Part shown: positions 16,308-24,047 of the stretch, piece by piece
How the letters are laid out: the number at the start of each line of letters is the position of its first letter
Numbering within the stretch: the stretch's first letter is position 1
Notes under the pieces: model-generated
The model's input: the letters and a program-made list of their open reading frames with translations, nothing else
What the model was told of the DNA's origin: nothing
The model's database searches: none
Position numbers and translations under genes: made by a program
From: Bacillota bacterium
GTDB taxonomy: Bacteria > Bacillota > Clostridia > Acetivibrionales > JAMNYG01
DNA: 32,548 nucleotides
Assembly (NCBI GenBank): GCA_023622945.1
Contig: JAMNYG010000061.1
Location: 1-32,548 of the forward strand
Reading direction: 5' to 3'

Positions 16308-17399
16308 ATGAAAAAAATTCGTTTAGGAGTAATAGGTACAGGGCTTGCCTGGGAAAGACTGCATTATCCCGCCATAAAAGAACTGGGCGACAAATATGAA
16401 ATAGTGGCTCTGGCCAATCGCACGCGCAAAGACGCGGAAGATTTTGCAGCAAAAATCAACCTTGATGTCAAAAACGTGTATGATGATTACAACGAAATGC
16501 TTAAAAGAACCGACATCGACGCCGTAGACATTCTGGTTCCCATTGAGCTCAATTATATCGTTTCGGAAGCCGTTGCCAAAGCCGGAAAGCACTTCATATG
16601 TGAAAAACCCCTTGCCCCCGATATGGAACAGGCGAAAAAATACCTTGAGCTTTCCAGGAAGTACAAGGTAATGATAATGATTGCAGAAAACTACAGGTAC
16701 AACGAGGAAAACAATAAAATAAGGGATATTATCAATTCGGGCAAGATCGGAGAAGTTGTATATTTCATAAGGAACAATATAACCTGCTTCCCCTGTGAAA
16801 TGACCAAAGACACCTTCGCAGGGACAGAATGGCGGCAACATCCCGATTTCAGAGGAGGAGCTTTCCTTGATGCCGCAATCCACGACATTGCAGCCATGAG
16901 ACACATATTCGGACCGGTTGAATGCGTCCAGGCTTTCGGAAGGCCACAAAAATCAGATTTTAACCCTTATGTATCAATTAATGTAAACATATTGTTCAAA
17001 AGCGGTGTCATAGGCCAGTATACTTATTTTCCTTCCGGCATTGAGTCTCATAAACCTCCCGTAGGTTTAAGGATTTTCGGAACACAGGGCGAGATTTTTC
17101 TTGAGGATAAAAACAAAGGCGTAATAAATGTAACCTATAATGACGGAAGAAGCGAACAGGTCACATTCACTCCCAACAGGGGATATTACAATGAGCTCCT
17201 GAATTTCTACAATGCCATGAACGGGCTTGAGAGAATACTTGTCACACCTGAACTGGAATACGGAGATGTAAAAATGGTGTTTGACATACTGGACTCAATA
17301 TCCAAAAGAAAGATCGTGTATGTAGACGAACCGCCAAAGCCGGATAACCCGGACAACTATATTTTCGGACATGAAGAAATTCGTCCGTACATTCAGTAA
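16308..17399 (+). CDS. Gfo/Idh/MocA family NAD(P)-dependent oxidoreductase
   Basis: 363 residues from the ATG at 16308, six bases after AGGAGG. The N-terminal Rossmann fold has GVIGTGLAW. The family signature EKP is at 99-101, and the C-terminal sheet domain has GGAFLDAAIHDIAAMRH, placing the usual Asp (188) and His (192) in the active site. Such enzymes oxidise or reduce a sugar, inositol or related polyol. The substrate cannot be named. The gene is monocistronic, divergent from pheB and convergent with thrC, so it splits the threonine genes. Confidence 0.9.
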   Translation: MKKIRLGVIGTGLAWERLHYPAIKELGDKYEIVALANRTRKDAEDFAAKINLDVKNVYDDYNEMLKRTDIDAVDILVPIELNYIVSEAVAKAGKHFICEKPLAPDMEQAKKYLELSRKYKVMIMIAENYRYNEENNKIRDIINSGKIGEVVYFIRNNITCFPCEMTKDTFAGTEWRQHPDFRGGAFLDAAIHDIAAMRHIFGPVECVQAFGRPQKSDFNPYVSINVNILFKSGVIGQYTYFPSGIESHKPPVGLRIFGTQGEIFLEDKNKGVINVTYNDGRSEQVTFTPNRGYYNELLNFYNAMNGLERILVTPELEYGDVKMVFDILDSISKRKIVYVDEPPKPDNPDNYIFGHEEIRPYIQ

Positions 17400-17414
17400 C
17401 GTAAAACCCGTGCA

Positions 17415-17446
17415 AAGGCAGGTATCATATAAATGATGCCTGCCTT
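17415..17446. terminator. Bidirectional terminator between the oxidoreductase gene and thrC
   Basis: AAGGCAGGTATCAT (17415-17428), a 4-base loop, and ATGATGCCTGCCTT (17433-17446), with one G-T pair. TTTT follows within a few bases on the plus strand, and GGGTTTTAC follows on the minus strand. The right arm overlaps the thrC stop codon. Confidence 0.8.
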
Positions 17447-18944
17447 AGATTTTCAATATGGACTCTACCGTCTTCTTCATATCCGTTCTGCTACATGTGA
17501 TATTGTGTTTTACAGCCCTTTTTTCAAGGTCTTTCAGACCTTTGGGTATCTGTATTCCGCATCTTTCCGACAGCATTTCCAGGAGCTGAAACTCGCTTTT
17601 ATCCTTAACCGCTTCCTCTCCGAAAACAGCCTTTACCACACTGCCGCTGAATTTGAACGGACTTGCCGTAGCCAGTATTACGGTTTTGGTCATATCTCCC
17701 GTAGATATCACGTATTTGTCATAAACGTCAATGGCTACGGCGGTATGTGTATCAACCACATAACCATGTTCCTTATAAATTGCTTCAATTGTGTTCAGTG
17801 TCTCGCTTTCGGTAGAGTAACCTCCCCAGAAGTGCTGTGATATCCTCCTTCTTACTTCTTCTCCCACATTATAAAATCCATCTCTTCTGAGCCGCCCCAT
17901 CCAGTCATTTATAAGCCGGGAATTTTCATCCGTCACATCGTAGAGCAGCCTTTCCAGATTGCTGGATATCAGTATGTCCATGGAAGGTGAACAGGTTTTT
18001 ATAAATTCCCTTCTTTTGTCGTAAACTCCGCTGTTGATAAAATCGGTAAGGACGTTGTTTTCATTGGATGCACAAATAAGCTTGTTGACCGGCAAGCCCA
18101 TTTTCTTGGCATAATATCCAGCCAGGATGTTCCCAAAGTTTCCTGTGGGGACTGCAAAGTTGATCATGTCACCCAGTTTAATCTCTCCCCGTGCAACCAA
18201 ATCGGCATATGCCGAGAAATAGTATACTATCTGAGGCACCAGCCTGCCCCAGTTAATGGAGTTAGCAGATGAAAATTTAAAACCTTTTTGCTTCATTCTG
18301 GATCGGAGTTCCTCATCTGTAAATATAGCCTTAACCCCGTTCTGTGCATCGTCAAAATTGCCCTCAACGCCTACCGAATGAACGTTGCTGCCCTCCTGTG
18401 TTATCATCTGCAATTTTTGGACCTTGCTCACACCGTCCTTCGGGAAAAACACTATGACCCGAGTGCCTTCCACATCCTTAAATCCTTCCAGTGCTGCTTT
18501 CCCTGTATCTCCCGATGTTGCTACAAGTATAACCGTTTCCTCGGTTTCTTTAAGTTTACGCACGGCTTTTACAAGGAGATGAGGCAGAATCTGGAGAGCT
18601 ACATCCTTAAAAGCACATGTAGGACCGTGAAAAAGCTCAAGAATATAGATATTGTCTCCCAATTTATGAACAGGGGTAATTTCTTCAGAGTCAAACTTGC
18701 TTTCTGAATACGCGCTGTAAACACAATCCTTAAGCTCATCTTCGGTGTAATCGTCAAGAAAATTCCCAAGCACTGTCATGGCTCTCTGCCTGTAGTCCAT
18801 GTCTGTCAGTTCACCTATCCGGTCAAGGCTGAACTTAACCTCCTCTTCAGGAACAAACAATCCCCCGTCCGGAGCAATGCCCATGCTTATTACTTCAGCA
18901 GACTGCGCCGAATCCAATCCACCTCTCGTGCTTTTGTAATGCAT
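17445..18944 (-). CDS. thrC: Threonine synthase
   Basis: 499 residues, the long (type II) form. Start is the ATG at 18944 with GGAGGG six bases upstream, giving MHYKSTRGG. The N-terminal region RGGLDSAQSAEVISMGIAPDGGLF is typical. PLP binds Lys113 in HGPTCAFKDVALQ, and the phosphate loop is VATSGDTGKAALEGF. It converts O-phosphohomoserine to threonine in the cytoplasm, completing the pathway begun by lysC and hom. The gene is transcribed separately from them, with a Gfo/Idh/MocA gene between. An AT-rich segment at about 19010-19040 may hold its promoter, but no clear match stands out. Confidence 0.95.
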   Translation of the reverse strand: MHYKSTRGGLDSAQSAEVISMGIAPDGGLFVPEEEVKFSLDRIGELTDMDYRQRAMTVLGNFLDDYTEDELKDCVYSAYSESKFDSEEITPVHKLGDNIYILELFHGPTCAFKDVALQILPHLLVKAVRKLKETEETVILVATSGDTGKAALEGFKDVEGTRVIVFFPKDGVSKVQKLQMITQEGSNVHSVGVEGNFDDAQNGVKAIFTDEELRSRMKQKGFKFSSANSINWGRLVPQIVYYFSAYADLVARGEIKLGDMINFAVPTGNFGNILAGYYAKKMGLPVNKLICASNENNVLTDFINSGVYDKRREFIKTCSPSMDILISSNLERLLYDVTDENSRLINDWMGRLRRDGFYNVGEEVRRRISQHFWGGYSTESETLNTIEAIYKEHGYVVDTHTAVAIDVYDKYVISTGDMTKTVILATASPFKFSGSVVKAVFGEEAVKDKSEFQLLEMLSERCGIQIPKGLKDLEKRAVKHNITCSRTDMKKTVESILKI

Positions 18945-19094
18945 TCCCAACCCTCCATATATCAATATGTCCTTGCGGGCTATTCAGCACCAATCTCAAA
19001 TTCACCGGCATATTTAATATAATAATACAATCAAGTCCAAAAATAAAGCAGAAAATAAGCCGGGGCCGGGTTGGGAAGTGCTCACTTGTTCTTT

Positions 19095-20303
19095 CTATCT
19101 TCTTCCGGACCCTCTGAAGAAAGGGCCGAAAGGTCCTATGTAAGGTCCTATGTAAGGTCCTGTGTAAAATCTTCTCATATAAGGCCTTATATAAGGTCCC
19201 ATGTAAGGTCTTAATCTCCAGAGCATTCCCGGAGGAATCCTGTTTTCAAGCTTGTCGAACAGCAGCTGTGCCGGCATTTTCCCGGCCGAGTAAAGATACT
19301 GTTTTTCTGCTTCGCTCAGGTTGAAATCCAGGAAAGAAATCTTTGAAGTTTCGATAAGGGCTACATGCTCAAGCTTCTTGTCGATCTTTGGTATGCCTAT
19401 GTCATGAACTGCTGATATTATATATTTTAATACCGTCAGCGGAGAACCCAGATTAATAAGCTTTTTTGAAGAATCAACCAGCCTGAACCCCACGGTATCC
19501 CTGAACTTTGAACTGTCTATCAGCCAGAACGGAAAACTGTCAAATACGCCTCCGTCTACCAGGTGGTACGTCTTTTCGGTTTTTCCTTCCTTCTTTTTCA
19601 TGACTACGGGCTTAAAAGCAAAGGGCACACTGGTGCTCATCCTGACTGCTTTTGCAACTTCAAGGGCATCCGGGTTTATCCCGTAGAAGAAAACATCATC
19701 AGGAAGTATGACCATTTTACCCCTGTTTGCGTCTACGGCAGTCATCCTTATACTGTAACCCCTGGGGTTTATGGCATCAGCATACTTCCCCCTCAGGTCG
19801 CCGAAGGTCCTGATGCCTTTCTTTGCGAGTACTTTATATACCCATTCCTCAAGGTAATCCCCATCTAAAAAATAGCCTTCCTTGCTGAATTTCACTATGC
19901 TTTTCAGAACATCGCCGCGGTAACCGGTAAAGTCTCCGTCCCTGTCCGTTTCCGTAAACCGGTAAGTTTCGGACCTTTCCCTGAGGAAATGTTCCACGCT
20001 CCTTAATCCGTACATTCCGTACTTCCTGCTGAATTCTAAGAATTCAGCCACTACAGGCACTTTTTTTGGTATGTTCTTTGTGTCCATCTTGGCAAAATCA
20101 AATTCATCCATTATTTTTTTCAACTCATCGGCTTTATAACCTGCTGCAACGCAGGCTCCAACCAAAGCCCCTGCAGATACACCTGCAATATTCTCAAAAT
20201 CATATCCTCTTTTCTGGCTGACTTCCAATGCTCCCAAGAAAGCTATGCCTTTTACCCCGCCTCCGCTCAGTACAAGGTTGAGCTTCTTATTCGAAATATC
20301 CAT
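19095..20303 (-). CDS. Patatin-like phospholipase with a repetitive PY-rich tail
   Basis: 402 residues from the ATG at 20303 (GGAGAG six bases upstream). The patatin catalytic parts are complete: oxyanion loop GGGVKG (14-19), nucleophile Ser43 in GVSAG, and Asp250 in LVDGG. It would cleave acyl esters of lipids. There is no signal peptide, so it is probably cytoplasmic or peripheral to the membrane. The last ~35 residues are a repeat of (R/G)PY(M/I/T) units, from RPYMGPYIRPYM to GPYIGPYIGPFGPFF, coded by a 12-base tandem repeat. This tail is unusual for the family and may bind membrane or cell wall. It is divergent from the DUF2225 gene. Confidence 0.85.
   Translation of the reverse strand: MDISNKKLNLVLSGGGVKGIAFLGALEVSQKRGYDFENIAGVSAGALVGACVAAGYKADELKKIMDEFDFAKMDTKNIPKKVPVVAEFLEFSRKYGMYGLRSVEHFLRERSETYRFTETDRDGDFTGYRGDVLKSIVKFSKEGYFLDGDYLEEWVYKVLAKKGIRTFGDLRGKYADAINPRGYSIRMTAVDANRGKMVILPDDVFFYGINPDALEVAKAVRMSTSVPFAFKPVVMKKKEGKTEKTYHLVDGGVFDSFPFWLIDSSKFRDTVGFRLVDSSKKLINLGSPLTVLKYIISAVHDIGIPKIDKKLEHVALIETSKISFLDFNLSEAEKQYLYSAGKMPAQLLFDKLENRIPPGMLWRLRPYMGPYIRPYMRRFYTGPYIGPYIGPFGPFFRGSGRR
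19130..19212 (-). repeat. 12-base tandem repeat at the 3' end of the patatin gene
   Basis: Six or seven units of AAGGTCCTATGT type on the plus strand, with 12-base spacing except one 15-base step, the first two identical. They encode the GPYI/RPYM tail. All steps are multiples of three, so the frame is kept. Confidence 0.85.
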
Positions 20304-20372
20304 ATGAATCTCTCCAGGATGAAATGTGCTTACTATATTTATATTCAGGTAAAAGCAGTTGTGCGTATTGCC

Positions 20373-20389
20373 CATGCCGTTCCGGCATG
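20373..20389. promoter_or_regulatory. Inverted repeat CATGCCG-N3-CGGCATG in the patatin leader
   Basis: A 7-bp stem with a 3-base loop, about 15 bases from a possible minus-strand -10 box (TATAAT, complement of 20404-20409). The matching -35 is weak. It could be an operator or a 5' stem of the patatin transcript. Confidence 0.35.
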
Positions 20390-20440
20390 CTTAAAAACAA
20401 CAACATTATACCGGACGTTACTTTCTGTTTCATAATATTA

Positions 20441-20470
20441 TTGATAATTTTTTGTCATTTAACTTATAAT
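20441..20470 (+). promoter_or_regulatory. Sigma-A-type promoter of the DUF2225 gene
   Basis: TTGATA (20441-20446), an 18-base spacer and TATAAT (20465-20470), about 50 bases upstream of the start codon. Confidence 0.6.
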
Positions 20471-20520
20471 GAAACTGGAATTGATCTTTTTTAATTGTTT
20501 GTTTTGAAAGGAGAACAATT

Positions 20521-21201
20521 ATGAGCACAGAATTTTACGACGCAACGGTTACATGTAAATACTGTGGAACCTCATTTAAAACAAGAAAAGTGAGAACCAG
20601 CGCAATCAGGGTGGATAAAAGGGAATCTGATTATCATGTAATTTACAAGGGGGCAAACCCCATGCACTATGACATCAGCATCTGTCCCAGATGCGGATAT
20701 TTAATGTTTGAGAAATTCGGAGAACTGACCGATCATAAAAAGAAAGTACTTGAAGAAAAATATATGAGCAAGATCAGGGATTTTTCCCGTCTGTGCGGAG
20801 AAAGAAGTATTGACGACGTATTGCGTATTTATAAATTAGCTCTTTTTATTGCCTCTTTAACCGAAGAACCTCCCTTGGTCATTGCCGGCCTGGCACTTCG
20901 CATCGCCTGGACATACCGGGAGATGGGAAATAACGAAGAAGAAGCAAGGTTTTTGGAGCAAGCCCTCGAATATTATCTCAAGGAGTTCCAGGAGGGACAG
21001 GATGATTCAAAATTCGGCTCATTAATGTACATGATCGTTGAGCTGAACATTCGGCTTAACCGTTATGAAGAGGTCAGAAAGTGGGTAGGTAACGCAATAT
21101 CCAACAAATCAATACCACGGGATATAAAAAATAAGATCAGCGACAGGTGGCAGGACTACAAGGCAACGTACTGCGGCAAAGATCTCTCCGTGGTTGATTA
21201 G
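20521..21201 (+). CDS. DUF2225 zinc-ribbon protein
   Basis: 226 residues. Two CxxC pairs (Cys12/Cys15 and Cys55/Cys58, the second in ICPRCGYLMF) form a probable zinc ribbon. A helical TPR-like part follows (about 90-210), with stretches such as EEARFLEQALEYYLKEF. This layout is that of the DUF2225 family, common in Firmicutes and without an assigned function. The ribosome site AAAGGAG precedes the ATG. It has its own promoter and is convergent with the TPR gene. Confidence 0.85.
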   Translation: MSTEFYDATVTCKYCGTSFKTRKVRTSAIRVDKRESDYHVIYKGANPMHYDISICPRCGYLMFEKFGELTDHKKKVLEEKYMSKIRDFSRLCGERSIDDVLRIYKLALFIASLTEEPPLVIAGLALRIAWTYREMGNNEEEARFLEQALEYYLKEFQEGQDDSKFGSLMYMIVELNIRLNRYEEVRKWVGNAISNKSIPRDIKNKISDRWQDYKATYCGKDLSVVD

Positions 21202-21231
21202 GGATTTCCTTAAAACAGGGTTTGCGCATGC

Positions 21232-21280
21232 AAAAACTCCTTTCCGGTTTTGATGTTACCATCTCTTGCCAGAAAGGAGT
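21232..21280 (-). terminator. Terminator of the TPR protein gene
   Basis: ACTCCTTTCCGG (21236-21247) and CCAGAAAGGAGT (21269-21280) pair with one mismatch over a 21-base loop. On the minus strand the stem is followed by TTTTTG, so it acts on the TPR transcript. It may also stop readthrough from the DUF2225 gene. Confidence 0.65.
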
Positions 21281-21310
21281 ATCATCGTACTGCTCCTGGC
21301 TCCACTTATG

Positions 21311-22459
21311 CTACTGAGACTGCTCAAGTTCCCGCATTCTTCCTTTAGACCAGGTAGCATACTGGCTGTCTGGATATCTTTCGATCACCGCCTGGAATGA
21401 AGCTCTGGCGTTTTCCCTATCGTTTAACGCAGCATATGATTTACCCAGCAAATACAAAGCAGCGTCCATATTTCTCCAGTCATCTGTGTATACTGGAATC
21501 TTGCTCAGCTTGTCCACCGCTTCCTGGTATCTCCCGTTGTTAAAAAGCCTGTTACCTTCATTGTAGGCGATTGACAGGGCTTGAGGTATGACTTGTTCAT
21601 AAAGCCTGTCAAACTTTTCTTTTTCAGGTTCCCTGAATTGCACCTGCTTAAGCTCAACAAGCAAATCAGCCGCTTCTTCATATTTTTTTGAAGAAGCCAA
21701 ACCGTCTATACTGTATAGAAGGGCAACATTTTTATAATAATCTATTTCTTTGTTGGCAAGGGCAAATTGCTCCTGGAGTTTCTCATAGTCCTTGTTCAGG
21801 TTTTCATATTTCTCTTTGTATGGGTTAGGGGTCTCAACCGGTACTATATTCTCTCTTTCCTTTTCCTTTTGCCTTAACTCCGACAGCTCACCGGACATGG
21901 ACCGAAAAAACGGCATCGCAATAATGGCGGTAACAATGACACCTGCTACAAAAGCAGTCACCATTTTTACAATCTCAAACCTGGGATTTTTTTTCTTTTC
22001 CTCCGTTCTGGAAGGCAAATCTGTCCCGGAGGGTAAAATGCTTGGTTTTGCCACTGGTTTTACCTTTTTTGCCTTCTGGGCAGCTCTTCTTTTTTCCTTT
22101 GCAGTTGAAGCATCCAAATCTTTCTGATTAAGCGCGTTTAGATATTTTAACGCTCTGATGCTGTTGGGTTCTGCCTTTATAACTCTCTCAAACATTTCAG
22201 AAGCTTTTTCATTTTCTTTCATGAAGCTGTAGCATAATCCCAAAAGATTCATTGCCTCGTAAAAATCCGGGTTGATGGCAACGGCTTTTTTAAGCTCAAT
22301 AACGGCTATGTCTTCGCTTCCTGTTCTGAGGTTTTCTAACGCGCTGTTATACAGAGCGACGGAGTCTTTCACATTGTCAGGCAGATTGGCATTTTCCTCA
22401 ACAAGTGAGTCCAGATCGATAGGTGAGAAGTTTTTAAGCTCCTGCTGCAGATCAATCAA
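21311..22459 (-). CDS. Membrane-anchored TPR protein
   Basis: 382 residues from a TTG codon at 22459, chosen because GGAGG (22467-22471) lies 7 bases upstream. The longer frame to 22510 has no such site. Layout: cytoplasmic TPRs at about 35-101 (KAVAINPDFYEAMNLLGLCY, with ERVIKAEPNSIRALKYL next), a basic Lys/Ala linker, one membrane helix at about 165-185 (MVTAFVAGVIVTAIIAMPFF), a coiled coil at about 195-240, and extracytoplasmic TPR repeats to the C-terminus (FNNGRYQEAVDKL, AALNDRENARASFQAVIERY). It is probably a scaffold at the envelope with repeats on both faces. It follows folC on the same strand after a 26-base repeat array and ends the gene run that includes secA. Confidence 0.8.
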   Translation of the reverse strand: MIDLQQELKNFSPIDLDSLVEENANLPDNVKDSVALYNSALENLRTGSEDIAVIELKKAVAINPDFYEAMNLLGLCYSFMKENEKASEMFERVIKAEPNSIRALKYLNALNQKDLDASTAKEKRRAAQKAKKVKPVAKPSILPSGTDLPSRTEEKKKNPRFEIVKMVTAFVAGVIVTAIIAMPFFRSMSGELSELRQKEKERENIVPVETPNPYKEKYENLNKDYEKLQEQFALANKEIDYYKNVALLYSIDGLASSKKYEEAADLLVELKQVQFREPEKEKFDRLYEQVIPQALSIAYNEGNRLFNNGRYQEAVDKLSKIPVYTDDWRNMDAALYLLGKSYAALNDRENARASFQAVIERYPDSQYATWSKGRMRELEQSQ

Positions 22460-22568
22460 AACAACACCTCCTTCAATTGAGGTCCAGCTTGAAGGATGAA
22501 GCGTTTTCAACTCCTTATGGTCTCAAAAACACTGGTCTGTACCCTTGGAAACTTCTGATCCGATTTTT

Positions 22569-22646
22569 TCATGTTTCCTGTAGCAAAGTTGTGTTCATAT
22601 TCCCTGTAATAAACTTTTGTTCATGTATTCTGCCATAAACTTCTTA
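22569..22646 (-). repeat. 26-base tandem repeat at the folC 3' end
   Basis: Three units of exactly 26 bases (22569-22594, 22595-22620, 22621-22646). The last covers the final codons and stop of folC. The period is not a multiple of three, so the units beyond the stop are non-coding copies of the gene end. Confidence 0.75.
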
Positions 22647-23913
22647 CAAGCTTTCTGACCTCTCCTATATAATAAAGTGATCCAAAGGCACATACCACAT
22701 CATCAGGATCTGACAGGTCAAGGGCTGTGTGTACTGCCTCTTTAATTGTATCACTTGCTATTACATCATTACAATAGGACTTCAAATATTCAGCCAGCTG
22801 GTAAGACGTAAATGCCCTGATGCTTTGAGGCTGCACCGTTATAAATCGCCGGGCTAAAGGCAGCACAGCTTCTATCATGGAACTGTAATTTTTGTCCTTT
22901 AACACTCCGAAAATGAAGCTAACCTTTTTCCCGGGAAAATACCGCCTGAGAGAATCAGCCAGGGCTTTTGATCCTTCAGGATTATGTGCTCCGTCAATGA
23001 CAAAATAGGGTTTTTTGAGCAAAACTTCAAATCTTCCCGGCCATCTGGTGCTTTCCAGCCCTTTTCTTATAGAAGCTTCGGTTATGCCATATCCTTTTGA
23101 TGCAAGAATCTCAGAAGCCTTTACCGCAACTGCGGCATTTTTTACCTGGTGTTCTCCCAGGAGAGATATGGTCAAACCTTTATACCTTCCAAAGTAAAAT
23201 ATCTGCCTGTTTATATCATAATCCACCAATTCAAGGGAAGACATATCGGTAACATGCAGCCTTGCTCCCCTTTCGGCGCAAACCTTTCTGAAAACCTCCA
23301 TAACTTCCGGTTCCTGAGGATAAATCACTACATCTCCTTTGTTTTTAATTATTCCGGCTTTTTCAAAAGCGATCTGGGTTAATGTATTGCCCAGCCTGTC
23401 AGTGTGATCATAATTTATTGTTGTTATTACCGCAACCTCAGGAACATCTATTACATTTGTAGAATCAAGGCGCCCCCCCAAACCTACCTCCAAAACAACT
23501 ATGTCACACTTTTTCTCATAATAATATTGAAAAGCGATGGCTGTAATTATCTCAAATTCCGTCGGATGATTCTCTCCGTTTGCAAGCATTATATCAACTT
23601 TTTCCTTCACAAACCCGGTTATCCGGGTAAGATCATCTTCAGCTATTTCGTCACCGTTTATCCTGATGCGCTCTGTGAATCTTTCTATATACGGAGAGAT
23701 ATATAGTCCTGTCCTGTACCCGGACTCTGCTAGAATACTGCTTATAAAAGATGACGTAGAACCTTTGCCGTTTGTTCCGGCAACATGGACATATTTCAGC
23801 TTTTGGTGCGGATTTCCCATAAGATCCAGTAGACGCTTTATATTGTTAAGGCCAAGTTTACTTCCGAATTTGTAAGTGCCATGTATATAATTCAATGCCT
23901 GCTCGTAATTCAT
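22621..23913 (-). CDS. folC: Folylpolyglutamate synthase / dihydrofolate synthase
   Basis: 430 residues from the ATG at 23913 (GGGGG six bases upstream). The ATG at 23919 is too close to that site. It adds glutamate to folates, and may also make dihydrofolate from dihydropteroate. Mur-ligase-type marks: P-loop GTNGKGS (46-52), the EVGLGGRLDSTN motif, TTINYDHTDRLG, and DGAHNPEGSKAL in the C-terminal domain. Length is normal. It lies 109 bases after secA and is bracketed by two 26-base repeat arrays. Confidence 0.95.
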   Translation of the reverse strand: MNYEQALNYIHGTYKFGSKLGLNNIKRLLDLMGNPHQKLKYVHVAGTNGKGSTSSFISSILAESGYRTGLYISPYIERFTERIRINGDEIAEDDLTRITGFVKEKVDIMLANGENHPTEFEIITAIAFQYYYEKKCDIVVLEVGLGGRLDSTNVIDVPEVAVITTINYDHTDRLGNTLTQIAFEKAGIIKNKGDVVIYPQEPEVMEVFRKVCAERGARLHVTDMSSLELVDYDINRQIFYFGRYKGLTISLLGEHQVKNAAVAVKASEILASKGYGITEASIRKGLESTRWPGRFEVLLKKPYFVIDGAHNPEGSKALADSLRRYFPGKKVSFIFGVLKDKNYSSMIEAVLPLARRFITVQPQSIRAFTSYQLAEYLKSYCNDVIASDTIKEAVHTALDLSDPDDVVCAFGSLYYIGEVRKLVRSLWQNT

Positions 23914-23944
23914 TTGCATTCCCCCATTACGTCGACCAATTCTG

Positions 23945-24047
23945 TCTGATCTGCTTCAAAACTTTTTGTGTCCAGTCTGCTCCGGAAACTTTTTTGTAAC
24001 CTGCTCCACAACACTTCTTAGTCTAATTTGCACCGCAACAATATTTG
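23945..24047 (-). repeat. 26-base tandem repeat between secA and folC
   Basis: Units at 23945-23970, 23971-23996, 23997-24021 (25 bases) and 24022-24047. The last unit includes the secA stop and final codons. They share a CTGCTyC...AAACTTTTTTG pattern. The period, the location and the AAACTTTT core resemble the array at the folC end. Confidence 0.6.

Noticed and set aside
22569-24047. CRISPR-like array around folC
   Set aside because: The 26-base units are degenerate direct tandem copies without unique spacers, and no cas genes are present.
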